Origin: Adiantum capillus-veneris | Taxonomy: Eukaryota; Streptophyta; Polypodiopsida; Polypodiales; Pteridaceae | Direction of reading: 5' to 3' | Length of the DNA: 60,000 nt | Assembly: GCA_014529385.2 (NCBI GenBank) | Contig: CM043969.1 | Coordinates: 24,695,946 to 24,755,945, forward strand | Part shown: piece by piece, positions 46,531 through 59,912 of the stretch | Position numbering within the stretch: position 1 is the first letter of the stretch | How the letters are laid out: each line of letters starts with the position of its first letter | The notes under the pieces: generated by a model | Told to the model about the DNA's origin: nothing | The model's input: the letters and a program-made list of their open reading frames with translations, nothing else | Database searches by the model: none | Made by a program: the position numbers and the translations under genes

Positions 46531-47625
46531 TCATCTCCACAAATACCACCACAGTGTTCACCCACAACTAAAATAGAAAATTAGAATATCATGTGGCCTA
46601 CAAGAATTCCAAAACCAAAGACACTCAGTTACACACAGGTGTGTTACCTAAGCACCCCATCACATTGCAAAAATTGACAAATTAGATGTGGATAACAAAA
46701 AGATTCACTAAAAACCAGAACCCACAAGATACCAAAACCCACAAGGATGATTCAAAGCCACCACAACCCTCACCAAAATCAAAATCCACTATAAATGGTG
46801 TGGCAGCCTAAAGCTCAAACACAAATCCAAGCCAAAAAAGGACACAACCTTTCAAAAAAATTCCTACGAGCTATTGGTTTACAATGCTGACTACATGGTC
46901 TATGCTCTCTAATACAAGAACAATTAAGCCTCATCGGCAAATGCCCTTAAGCAATTTTCTTAAGACCCACCTCTCGCACAACATTACTTTTTCCATGCAT
47001 TTCAGATTGAGTATGCATACATACGGCCACTTACAAGGCCTTGCAAAAGGCACTACTTTGATGCCCATGCACATCACAACCTTGATGACACACTATCATT
47101 CAGGAAATCTCGAACTAGGAGGGGGCACGTATTATGAATGCAAAATGAGAAAATGGCAATGTTTTATCGACTTTTGTGCTATAATTTGCATTTGATTTTT
47201 CTTTTGTTGAAACTTTTTTATTTATGCCTTGAGAAGATGAGGTATATCAAGAGTATAGGACAAATGCAAAAAATGAACCCTTAGGTATGTGTAAATACAT
47301 ATATAATAGTGCTTTGCATCTTAATCTAAGTATCAATTCATGTCTGCTTATTTGTGCCTCTACATATCTGGACTTGATGTATGTGTGTTGTTGTGAAGAT
47401 GTTGTGGTCTCTTGTACCTTAACTCCATTATTTCTATTTACGGTGTTTTTGTGTTTTGAATATAGTATAATCGAGGAGTTAACAAGCCTCAAGACCTTCC
47501 TCCTAATGATGTGTCATTGAACCCCTCTGCACCAGCGCTTTCAACACACCCACCTGTGTATATCTCTGTTTTTGTCAAGGATCCACATGTGTGAGTGCTT
47601 TGTTGAGAGCCCTACAAGACTGTAT
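46531..47625. other. E4 3' end and gene-free stretch
   Basis: Decayed continuation of the WPK region to about 47100. CTAGGAGGGGGCACG at 47116-47130 is a candidate polypurine tract, but I could not find a paired LTR. The rest holds no supported gene. Confidence 0.4.
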
Positions 47626-47627
47626 AT

Positions 47628-49502
<1,875 letters not shown>

Positions 49503-49924
49503 CTGGTAGACAGACGTAATAAACTAGTGAAATGATAAGTAAAAAACAGGGGGAATTTTCTAGAAAGTGAGAATATAGAGTGGAATGGTCATGCTAGCAA
49601 CCTTTCACCAGTCAGGTCAATGGGGACCACAGAGACTGTGTGATAACACCCCTACCTATTAGCATATAATAAATTATATAGTAATAGGCGTTTAGAACTA
49701 GAACGAAGGTCTGAGAGAGAAAAACATAAATGTCAGTCTCGCTTATGCGTTTATTGTGTGTGTAGAAATTCTAATTATATATACCTAAATATATACGGAA
49801 ACGAACACTACAGTTCATAGACCAATAATTCTAGGACAATACAATGGATTTGTACAATAATTTATTCGTAGTTGAAAATAAATTTTGTACAAGGTAGTAA
49901 AGATATCAAAGTAAAAAATGGGAA

Positions 49925-50320
49925 GCAGTCATCCCCGATTCTGGAGTGATGTTGCTTCAAGGTAAGTGAACATCCACCAATCATCAATAACATAGAACTG
50001 AATGCTTTTATCAAAGAAGGTAGCCCTCACCTGCACCCATAGCCACAAGAAAACAATTCGTTAGCACGTGACTGTACGCAGGTGATGTTGGGCATCCCAG
50101 TTGTTATCCATGTCACAATTAGAAAACACACAATCCTTTATCATGTATTTTGTTCTTTTTGAAAAAAAATTCCTTGGCTTTTTGCCAATCCGATAAAGGA
50201 AAGTGAAATTCCACATAGCAGCTACGTATCTGGTTTAGTTCTCGATTTAATTTAAAAAGTTTTCTTTGCCTAATCTTAGTTTTAAGGAGTTTTAAGGAGA
50301 TTATCAAAACTATAAAAAAA
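49925..50320 (-). other. Exon-like pieces, minus strand
   Basis: An acceptor TTTTTTTATAG near 50316 opens a frame with RELNQIRSCYVEFHFPLSDW to about 50135. A second acceptor (GGGTGCAG, 50031) opens VRATFFDKSIQFYVIDDWWM down to a stop near 49929. They may be upstream exons of the 48.1-49.5 kb gene or of a separate gene; I could not join them without gaps. Confidence 0.3.
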
Positions 50321-52090
50321 AATCTTTAATCAGATTGGAGAGAATTTCATTCTATAGAAGTAGGCACAAGAAATCTCGAGCCAAATATCAGTTTTTTAAG
50401 GACTATCCCCTCCCTTGTAATTTGAAGTATAGAAAAAGCAATCCTTTGGAGCAGTTCCTACTTCAAAGAAGTTTTATAAAAAAGCTGAGATATCCCAAAA
50501 ACATCTAAGTAAATTACCGATTTCAAAATACAAACCAGAACCTTTTTTGTTGGTTCAGTTATATTTACTGCCTTTATCAAAAAATACCTCGGTTATTATG
50601 TCAAGTCTGACATACTTTGCCAAAGCCAGCTATAAACTACTTTTCATACCATAATACCATAGATGACTCAGTCACAAAGCCAGCTCAGACATAGCGCGAG
50701 AAAAAATTGAAGTAAGACTAACCAGCCAGGATCAGCTAAATAATTGCTTTTTTTTATTGCACTCTTGCCTTGCCTTTATCGGAAGTCATGCTAACCAGGG
50801 AAGGTCTTTTAATAGGCTACAACTAGCCAAGTTAGTACAGATAGAACACTTAGAGACCATGCTCCCACTCTTCCTAGGAGTGCCCCCAACTAATGCTTTA
50901 ATTCACCAAGTATGGTCCAGTCGGGAAGGTTTACAAGCATGGGATAGGCAATCCGCCAAAACCAGGTGACAGAGATCATCATAAGCTAAAAAAAGATCAT
51001 CACATATTAGAGAGCATGAAATATATCATCGGTATGACATTATAGCCTACACATGTTATACACTTTAAGATGTGAACCAAACGGCCATAAATATCTGCAG
51101 GCAAAACAGCATTCTATTTTTTTCAATTGAAACCCCATTCAGATGCTTATAACACTTCATCAAATTTTTATTATCTGGCTGTTACACATCAACTTAATGT
51201 TGAAATAGTTTCGAGATTTTGGCATCTCTCAACATCAAAAAAAGTCCCTTAATTTTTTTAGGTAAACCAGCTGGGATCACATCTCCAGAAAAAAAAATCC
51301 TTTCTAATTAACAAAATATCAAATTTCAACATTTTTTTTTTTGCTAAATCTTCCAGCATAACCTGTTTTAAAGCTTCAAGATAGCTGAAACAAAACTAAC
51401 CCAGTAGACCAGGAGATGAAGCATATCAGTTGGCCAAGTCATAAGATCAGGCTTCACAATATCCAAGTTCATACGGGACCGAAAGCATAGAACCATGCCA
51501 ACTCTTTTCTATGAGTAGTTCATTAGGTAGGATCTGAGCCAATCTCAGTAAGACCTACAAGGAAGGTCTACTTCCCGCGAACAGTAATCCAGCCAAAGAC
51601 ATACACAAAGACATATCTTGGTTTAGTAAAAGTGTCCTTTACGCATAAAATTGAGTCGAAATTTTACCTTTAGTCAAAGTCTATATAATAAGCTAGAGAA
51701 ATCAAAAAAAAAAATCTATATACCATCCTGCAGGTATGCACCCATACACCCAAGTACAGATCAAAGAGAGAAGGTACAAGTCAAAATCAAAATAGCCATG
51801 TTTAGGACTTCTTACAGTTGGTGACTCAATCCTTTAAGACAAAAATGCATTTAGCATCCCAAGTTACATCCAATAAGCAACAACCCCGACAAAAAACATG
51901 TCTGCAAAAACTTTCAAGTTTATAAGCATCTAATCAGAAACGCTACTTTATATTGATATGAACATCTTCAACAACCTCAGCAAATGAAATCCAACACGGC
52001 CGTATTGTAGTCATCAACCCGAGACACCACTCTTTAGTCTCTAATTACGCCCCAGTCATGATACCCAAATTTCATCAAGTAACCAGTCGA
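50321..52090. other. Mostly non-coding, intron-like AT-rich sequence
   Basis: No transposon signature. One plus-strand open stretch (50757-50969, with LAKLVQIEHLETMLPLFLGV and ending before GTGACAG) has a coding look but no match that I recognise. The rest has the AT-rich look of intron or intergenic sequence. Confidence 0.3.
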
Positions 52091-52119
52091 ATCCACTTCT
52101 CAAGCCATAGATTAGATTG

Positions 52120-52410
52120 AAAAAAATAGTTAAGTTAACCAATGTTAAGAAATACTGCCAATCATCCATTTGAAGCATCATCTTCAATTTATCAAAAGGC
52201 AGTCCAAATTCACAATTTCCTTTTTTATCAATATTTAGAAAACAACAAAAATAGATAGCCTGTAGACTTGATGAAGATGCTTCCATCACAGCTTTCTCAG
52301 TTTTTTTGGCATGATGAAGTCACCATAGAAAAGAATAATTGAATGCAAAATAGAAGTCATAGAACACAGTGCTAAGTGAGCATAGGAGCTCACCTTATGA
52401 GGTATTTATA
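52120..52410 (-). other. Possible first exon with TATA box, minus strand
   Basis: A minus-strand TATAAATA (52403-52410) lies about 115 bases upstream of an ATG near 52289 that opens MEASSSSLQAIYFCCFLNID...LQMDDW, followed by a possible donor (GCA|GTATTT). This could be the start of the minus-strand gene further left. The evidence is only promoter-ATG-donor spacing. Confidence 0.3.
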
Positions 52411-53052
52411 GGTGATGATACTGTCAGTCTTCAGAAGGGCCCCAAAATCTGCAAGGTTCCCCCGCCATCGAGGCCGGTCTTCAAGACCCTCTATTCCGAG
52501 ATTACACTCAGCAAGAAATCAGGGAGTTTGAAGCAAGCGCAGAGATCCAAAACGTACCAGCACTAGCAAGCTAAAGCACTGCTATCTAGCGGCAGAACGA
52601 AAGCGTGCAACAGGAACTACCAGAGAGAGTGCTGCAGAGGAGTACCAATACGTAACCTAATAGAGGTATTAGGTTAAAAAATATCTTTTTTTTGCTTATG
52701 TAAAAAGCAGCTTTTCTATAAAAGAAATCTCAAAAAAATTTAAAAAAACACATATTATGTGTCCTATGTGCTTGATTAAAAGTGGCAGTAGACAGCCAGG
52801 GTTTTTTTGCCATCTGTCAAAATATCGATACTTGGTCTACTTACGAACCATTACGCCCAACCTTGGGTGGATAAAATCGATGGTAAACCATAAAACCAAC
52901 ATCACACATGAGCCTATGTTCAAAGAACAGTCCACTAGGACAAATTTTAGGAGTAGACATATGCTAATCCCTACTAAGTGAGGCACACAAAGTAAATTAG
53001 TTAGGGCTTTTTGTTAACACATAACCATTGGATTCAGTTATCAATATAGGCC

Positions 53053-53421
53053 TATAAAAGACAGGCATATTTTTTACAAACCAGTGCATAGTAACTGTCT
53101 TGAGTAGCTATCTGAGAGTTTACAGCAAACATCTAAATTCGTCATCAGGTGTGTACTACAGATTTATTTGCTATGACTCATAATGGAGATCAGGTTTTAG
53201 CTATATCTATTGCACATCTTCAGCAGTCAGGTGAGTCTACTTAGCGAACCACACTACTCCGTTACAAATGTTATTTATTTCCGCAATTAGGAACATTTGT
53301 TACTCAGAGGAAGTGATGGACATATCAGGACAGAGTGACGCAGGTGACTCTTTGGGGTCGAGAGCATTTTAGGAATAATATTCGTCTGGCGATGGTAACT
53401 GAAGCACTGGGCATAGGGCCA
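53053..53421 (+). pseudogene. Gene start cut by E3: TATA box and two exon-like pieces
   Basis: TATAAAAG at 53053-53060 precedes an ATG at 53173. Exon 1 (53173-53230) ends in a strong donor TCAG|GTGAGT; the acceptor CGCAATTAG at 53290 opens exon 2 in phase, giving GTFVTQRK, a TGA at about 53314, then WTYQDRVTQVTLWGREHF and LAMVTEALGIGP up to the E3 LTR at 53422. The sequence after the TGA is coding-like. I do not recognise the protein. The E3 insertion separates it from any continuation beyond the window. Confidence 0.3.
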
Positions 53422-54038
53422 TGTGCACGTATGTCGCACGTGTCAATGCAAGGAACTTGCTGATACACCGTGTGCGAGCCACAGATGGCTCCAAGCACAC
53501 AACAAGCCTAAACTAGTAAGCTCAAAGAAGGCGATGGTGTGTCACTCACCGCTCTACGCTTGCTTCGTGGAGGATTCCTCGTCGCGAAGAAGAAGGAGCC
53601 GCCGCTTCGCCGCGCTCAACCGCTTCACCGCCGCCGTGCCGTCGTCGCAATGCTCGATCGCACACTCTCTCTCTCTCTCTCTCTCTCTCACGCATACACA
53701 CACACACACACACACACACACAAGGAGATGAAGAAGAAGAAGATGGAGATGGAGCAAGAGAACTCTTCTATTGCACAAATGAGAGAATGAGTGAATTTTA
53801 GGTTTAGTTGACTTTTATATGAGCTGGCCCCATTCACACTTGGGTGCCCATGCTTAGCCAAATAATCCCTTGAATGTTCCAATTAGAGTGCGCCTCTCAT
53901 CGGCGATCACTCTTACCCTTTTCCTATTGGACCGACAAGCCCGGTACCTGACTCTACCAAATAAATAATACAATGTCCGTCGTAGGTTACAATGTCCGTC
54001 GTAGGTAATAGGGTGTCCGTGAGCCGTGAGGGTTAACA
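53422..54038 (-). repeat. E3 3' LTR with (CT)n(CA)n
   Basis: It is 617 bp and aligns to the E2 LTRs from TGTGCACGTATGTCGC to GGGTTAACA. It has a local duplication CAATGTCCGTCGTAGGT near 53970-54005 and a minus-strand TATA box near 53813-53820. Confidence 0.9.
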
Positions 54039-54055
54039 TGCCCCCCTTCCTGATG
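54039..54055 (-). promoter_or_regulatory. E3 polypurine tract
   Basis: The minus strand reads CATCAGGAAGGGGGGCA, identical in E2. Confidence 0.85.
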
Positions 54056-55986
54056 TAGATTATGTCCTCGGAAGCTATTGAGTTGAAGCTTGTTATGTCC
54101 ATGTTGTAGAGCATCTGGATTTGAATCTGCAAGGCAAAGTCACTGTTTCAGCAAGCGGAATTATATGGCCATAAATCATGAGGGGAATGTAAAGTACATG
54201 TGGAAATGAGTAAATGCAAGATTTATGAAATGTTAGGCTGCCATTAAGGACAAATAAATCGCACTTTGAGTAAATTAATTAATCAAGAGTTTTGGGCTTA
54301 TGGGTGAGTATATCGATTAGTTAGCTATGAATAAGGTTAAAACAACTACTCTAGTACTAGCTAAGCTAAGAAGATTATCTAAATCCAAGATTCCCTAATT
54401 GTGCTTTTTAGCTTTGATTAGCCAACTAGCTCTCACAACTGCAAACAAAATCTTGAAATGTTAACTGTAAGCTCGATGGATGTCTTTTAAATGTCATTCA
54501 TTTTTTTCTTTTTCTCTTTTTTACTTTGGTTCACAATCATTTGACGTGTGTGCTTATTTTGTATGTCTGGGGCTTTTTGCTTCTCAAAGAAAGCGCCCAC
54601 ACTGGGAACCTATGGGCTCTAGTACCATAGACAATACATGTGAGTTAAGTACCAAATCAAGCCAGGATTTCTCTTCCAGCATTAGATTTTTCATTTGTGG
54701 CACTTATGTTTTTTGCTTCCATTTCCTTTGTATTCTCACTAGTGTTTTTGTTGTTTAAGTGAGCAAGCTTCTCTATGCCTTAAACATTCCTAAGGTCTCA
54801 AATACTCATATAATTTTATCAGCTAGGCCTAGTGGTCAAGTAAATGAGTTAACCTAAAGTCACGGTCTCCTAATCTCAAGACTCATCCATAAGATTAAAC
54901 TCTAGTTCCATCAACTTAAGCAAAGACAAATTTATACATCTATAATGGCAGATAACAAACATAACTATTGCACTCAAACAAACCATGAAAAATCATTATT
55001 AGCAATTATACATATCCACCAACATGAATCATGGAAAGTAGTACACCTAGAGGTATGGAGTTGCTCATTTCGTCGAAGCAGATGTCCTCAGCCATGTGGA
55101 TGGAGATCCATATAAGTCCTACCTAACACATCCAAAAAACAAGCACTATACCTCTAAGAGGCATGTCAGTGTGAAAAAATTAAAACTCCTAGAAAACAAA
55201 CTCAAAACACAATCCAGACCCCTAACCTACCTGTCTGTCATCCCTTTTAGAATCAAGGAAAGAGGATATTATATAAACCGGGTGGCCACCCTAAGGCTAG
55301 GCCTCTATCCTCATCATCTAGATAAACGAAATCATTTTCCATGAGGCCATAGTCTTCCATGGTCTCTATTATTTCTTCTTCATCATCCTCTTGTGCAAGC
55401 GTGTTAATCAAGAACCTTGCGATGCGTGGATACTCATCCTGTGCAAAAGAATAAGCATGTGCCATGGGAGAAACATTCGCTACTGGGTAGGGATCACTAG
55501 TTATCCATAGACGTATCAGCCATTCTAACTTCGCAAAATTTTGCTCACGCGCAAGTCTCTCTGCCAAATCCCATTTGCAAGAAAGTACAGGGTAGCAGAT
55601 GTGAAACACTTGAGAAAAGGAAAAAGGGTACCTTTCATCAAAAATAGAAGCGCATGCCTTTGGTGAACTAGCGATCTCTGAGAATACAGATAGATTTGGT
55701 TAGGTCTTTAAAACATTAGTTGTTTTTGTGTGTTGCTTGATGTGACATGGTGAATTTAGACTTATGTGTAGGATCTAATAGGGTGCTCTCTCGTTGCTAG
55801 TCGCTCTTGCTCTTTTACTTTTTTCTTTTTTCTTTTTTAATCTTTTTTTGTTTGTTTGCTAGAACTACTATAAGGCTTTATATATACATTCCCTAGGATT
55901 GGAGATTGAGAGGTCAGGGAGGAAGGTTGAGAGGGAAGCAAGTGAATGATGGATGTCAGCAAACACTCCCCCCTTGCTTGGGTAGA
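54056..55986 (-). other. E3 3' non-coding interior
   Basis: About 1.9 kb between the WVPK frame and the polypurine tract with no supported coding sequence. It aligns in blocks with 32.8-34.5 kb (E2) and with bases 1-360. The long conserved untranslated 3' part is a family feature. Confidence 0.65.
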
Positions 55987-57759
55987 TCATACCTTTTGGA
56001 ATGATGTCGTCACCTTTTGAAACCAACTATTCCAAGTTGTTATGGGTGAAGGCTTTAACCAATAGTTTGCGATCGCCCTATGTGTTTCATCTAGTTGCAA
56101 GGGTGGTAAGGTACTCTTCCATGATTTTATTTGCAACATTGTTGTAGGTGGTGAACCTACAATAGGAGGTGCAAACTCTTTCTTGCTTGTATGGATATGT
56201 ACAATGGTAGGTGGAGGTTGTGTCGAAACTTCTATTTTCGTATAGGAACTACATGAAGAGCAAGAAGCTTCATTTGCTTTCCCTGTTCCTGAGCTAGGTG
56301 GAACAAATCGTTCTTTCTTTGGTACCCAAACTAGCTCTGGAGCAGGTGTGTCGCATTCCGTGATTTCTTCCTTTCCACAATTTTCAATTTGTTTTGAAGC
56401 CATAGGATTGGGTTTACATGGGCCAGGTGACAAGTAAGAGTACAATTTACATTTAGGCACCCAGATTTGATCATTTCCTTCATAGTATCCTTGGGCTTCC
56501 AATAGTCGTTTAGGAATCCAGCGCAATGTTTCTTTACATTTCTTGGCGTGAGCGGGACGTTTCTTACGAGGCTTCTGTTTTTTAGCATCAGCCATGGTCA
56601 CTAAAGAAGCTTTAGGGACCCACTTGTATGTTTTCTTCGTTATATTAGGATGAGTCTTGGCAGAGGCTGTATGCATTGCTTGTATCATATTTAAGGGTAC
56701 GAGTGGTGTCATTTCATCGCCCTCAGGTGTTACCCAGGTTGTCCCCCTATTTCCCCAAGTGTCTACCCAATCCACATTGTCCGACTCAGTCATCCCAGGT
56801 AGTACATCCATATAAGGAGAATCTTCCCCAACATCAGTGTCCGCTTTACACGTGTAACAATACTGCAATGGGGCCGAGTGAACTGTGGTGTCAGATCTAT
56901 GATCAATTATGAACCTATTTCCTAGAGGATGTGCTCGACCTGTCACAAGATCCACTCGAATGACAGAATCTTGGAACTGCAAGTAGACATGGTTTTTAGA
57001 CCAGTCATGCACCATTTTTGCTTCCCTCATGAAAGGACTTCCTAAGATCATCTCCGATGCCATAGTGTGTTTGGAGAAATCCATAACAATAAAGGTAATC
57101 CTTATTTTATGTTCAAAGACCTCGATCTTGAGATCTTCTAGCATCCCAATAGGTTTAACAATAGACCCATTGGCCATCTTCACTACTATGGTTGTGGTCG
57201 CAAGGTGAGGTCTTCCCATAGTTTCCCAGCAATTTTTAGTCACAATGCTAACCCCAGCGCCACCATCAAGGATTCCCTTCACAGTTAATCCCTTAGTAGT
57301 GATTGGTATGGTTGCATTGGATTCATCACCCTCAAAGTATTGTCCCAACTTGTTAACAGGTATTTCTATAACAAGGTTCTCATCTAGGTTGGGTTGTGGA
57401 TCTAAGTGTTCCTCCTCTATTGGCATCTCCCCATCTCCATCCATCTGTGCAAATTGTGGTAACCCAAACTTCAGTTCTCCATTGAGGAAGGCTAGAAGAG
57501 CTGAGACTAGCTCGGGGTCTTTATATAGTTTGGACATGATGGTGGTTCTAACTTCTGAAGACATGAAATCCATCAATTTGGCAATGTTTAATGGCACCTT
57601 TTGGCCTTGAGTCCCTTGACGTGGGGAAGATGGGATCTCCATTTCTTCGATAGGATCAGGTAGTCCCTCTGTAAACATTCTTTCCATCAAGAAGTGAGTA
57701 CGCCCACTTTCCCATGAATTTAAGTCACTCTCTTCTTGGATGACACTAGGTATGCCCAA
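55987..57759 (-). CDS. E3 retropepsin with C-terminal WVPK-repeat domain
   Basis: 590 residues counted from a TTG at 57759; the frame is open upstream to about 57838, so it overlaps the end of gag by about 90 bases in the +1 frame and would probably be made as a gag fusion. Residues 155-260 form an aspartic protease: active site GILDGGAGVSIVT (Asp165) and the ILGSPF motif (239-244), ending at SKNHVYLQF. Residues 380-485 hold four motifs, YKWVPKASL, LRWIPKRLL, QIWVPKCKL and LVWVPKKERF, at Trp380, 414, 433 and 478, in a Lys/Cys-rich setting. The C-terminus is Pro/Ser-rich with YWLKPSPITTWNSWF. No RT follows. The role of the WVPK domain is unknown. The frame is intact, while the E1 and E2 copies are broken. 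Confidence 0.8.
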   Translation of the reverse strand: MGIPSVIQEESDLNSWESGRTHFLMERMFTEGLPDPIEEMEIPSSPRQGTQGQKVPLNIAKLMDFMSSEVRTTIMSKLYKDPELVSALLAFLNGELKFGLPQFAQMDGDGEMPIEEEHLDPQPNLDENLVIEIPVNKLGQYFEGDESNATIPITTKGLTVKGILDGGAGVSIVTKNCWETMGRPHLATTTIVVKMANGSIVKPIGMLEDLKIEVFEHKIRITFIVMDFSKHTMASEMILGSPFMREAKMVHDWSKNHVYLQFQDSVIRVDLVTGRAHPLGNRFIIDHRSDTTVHSAPLQYCYTCKADTDVGEDSPYMDVLPGMTESDNVDWVDTWGNRGTTWVTPEGDEMTPLVPLNMIQAMHTASAKTHPNITKKTYKWVPKASLVTMADAKKQKPRKKRPAHAKKCKETLRWIPKRLLEAQGYYEGNDQIWVPKCKLYSYLSPGPCKPNPMASKQIENCGKEEITECDTPAPELVWVPKKERFVPPSSGTGKANEASCSSCSSYTKIEVSTQPPPTIVHIHTSKKEFAPPIVGSPPTTMLQIKSWKSTLPPLQLDETHRAIANYWLKPSPITTWNSWFQKVTTSFQKV

Positions 57760-59703
57760 GGGGTCTATGGACTTGGTGAGGTTGTTGTTGCGTAGGGAAC
57801 ACGGTGTCTGTAATCTGGATCTTCCTAAGTGCTGGTTCTAGATCTCTTTGGGTATCTTCTATCAAACTCCTTAATTGCTTGACTCGCTCAATCTCCTCTA
57901 TAGGGTTTGGGTAAGTTCCTATCTTCTTTTTGGATCCTGGCCATTGTGGCTCATGAAGATCTTCCTTGTTGGTTTCTATGTTAGTGGTCGTTTTGGTCTC
58001 CATGGTTTCACCTGAATCAGAATCTTCTTCAGCGTCGTTCATATATAGGGGGTCATCACCGGTCCCTATGTTGCTCTTTGAACTGGGGTCTGACCTGGGG
58101 TCTGACTTCGTTGCTTTTTGCGATCTCTTTCTTCGTGTTTTCTTCTTTTTCTGAGATTGGGCAATTGATGCCGTGTCTCTTTCCTCAAGAATATAATTTT
58201 GTTTTTGGAGCATCAATCGTGTGAGTACGTTTACTGGTACCACGGGTGTACTTGGTGATGGCTCCTCGATAACTTCAATCAAGTTTAATGGCGTGATCTT
58301 CGGTGCATTTGGATTATTTGGACATTGGGCAATCAAATGATCTATGCCACATCGATTACACATGAGTATCGGCATTGTAGACGTGCTCGCTTGATTGGTT
58401 TGCATTAGTGTGGCGTTCTTTTGTAGCCTAATAGGACACTCGGCTACACGATGTGGACCTCCACACTCATAGCATTGAAGAGGCGGTCTCTTAGCAGTGT
58501 AATTGATATTTTGGCCTCTTGCCGCAAGAGCTGCTACTTGATATACAGGTTTGACTTGTCCCCAATAGTCCTCCATGTAGTATTGTGGACTTTCTTCAAG
58601 CACATCCATCCCATAGGCGATATGCGGATCTATATCTTCCTCATAGCCTTCCAAACAAGAAACAGATGACTCACAACCCATTTGATTCACAGAAGTGATT
58701 CTCGGATGTGGTGGTTGCCGTCCTAGCACTGGAGGTGGTAAGGGTGTTGTTTGAACAACATTTTGGGCCCTAGGGACCGTGTGTTGTGTTGTTTGTTCAA
58801 GAAGTGGGGCCCGCATCAATGCAAGCACTCGAGGTGTGTCTGTCCATGCTAAGGTTGGTCTATTGGTCATCGCGCGCTTAAATACTATGCAATCCTTAGC
58901 TTGATGGCCATACCTTCCACATGCATTGCAGTTCCCATTGAATTTTACTCTAAAAGTAGGGCATTCACTGGTACTATGCGGTCCATAGCATACTGAGCAC
59001 CATTGTTGCTCCCTTCTTGGATACATATGATTGTTTTGCGGAGCACAATTGTCTCTAAGACTCTCTTGAATAGCCTTGGTGAGATCTTCTAAAGTCATCT
59101 CAGATATCTTTGGCTCCTTAGCAATAGGCTTTAGGGTCATTGGCTGATGCCCCGATGCTTGTGAGCTAATAGATTTAGGCTCAACAAACACTCTTTCTCC
59201 TTGAATCATTAAATTATCCTCCAATTGGATCGCATTGGTGGTGACTGCTTCCCAAGTGGTGATACCTCTAATGACTAGGCCATTGTAGATATCCTCAGGT
59301 CGTAATCCCCTAATGAATCTATCAAGCAATTGGTTATTGTTGAAGCGCTCATTTGGATTACAACGAGAATTCAAATGCTTCAAGCGACTTATAAAGTCTC
59401 TCACCGACTCTCCTTCCTCTCGTTGGGCTTTCTGAAGCTGAGAGGCTACACCCCAAAGCACTCCCTCTCGTATGTATTCTTTTAAGAACAGTCTCCTAAG
59501 AGTAGGGTAAATCGTTTTTTCTTCCACCCTTAGGGTTCTATACCAATCCCGAGCCTTTCCACTTAAGGTTAGGCTTAAAGCATTGCTCTTATGTAGGTCA
59601 TTGTATTCTCCTAGAGAATCGCATATTTGTTCAAACACTTCGATATGCTTTCTCACATCCCCGTCTCCACTAAATTTTTGTGTGAGCTTGGCTATTGTAC
59701 TGC
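57746..59703 (-). CDS. gag: E3 gag with four CCHC knuckles (N-terminus truncated)
   Basis: The frame opens after a stop near 59703 and ends at TAG 57746; no ATG marks the start, and comparison with the deleted leader suggests the N-terminus is lost. Numbering from the codon at 59656: residues 1-150 are a retrotransposon capsid domain (SLTLSGKARDWYRTL, LFLKEYIREG, FISRLKHLNSRCN, FIRGLRPEDIYN). Four zinc knuckles follow: CSVCYGPHSTSEC (220-232), CNACGRYGHQAKDC (243-256), CYECGGPHRVAEC (395-407) and CNRCGIDHLIAQC (433-445). Only the second has the standard CX2CX4HX4C spacing; the others are CX2CX3HX4C. A basic patch QKKKKTRRKRSQK lies further on. It would package RNA of this element or a partner. 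About 650 codons are open. Confidence 0.85.
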
Positions 59704-59772
59704 CTTACTTCTAGGCTCTCTATCAGGCGTGTTACACATATTCATAGCAATAGATCGACCAATAGCTTCACT

Positions 59773-59821
59773 GCGCTCAACCACTTCGCCGCCGCCATGC
59801 CGTCGTTGCAATGCTCGATCG

Positions 59822-59912
<91 letters not shown>

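Noticed and set aside
52369-52566. Plus-strand 65-codon frame
   Set aside because: It has a coding look, but no homology or splice context I trust, and it overlaps a possible minus-strand promoter.
57245-57610. Plus-strand 121-codon frame opposite the E3 protease
   Set aside because: Antisense shadow of the protease-WVPK frame; the same shadow appears at 38153-38404.
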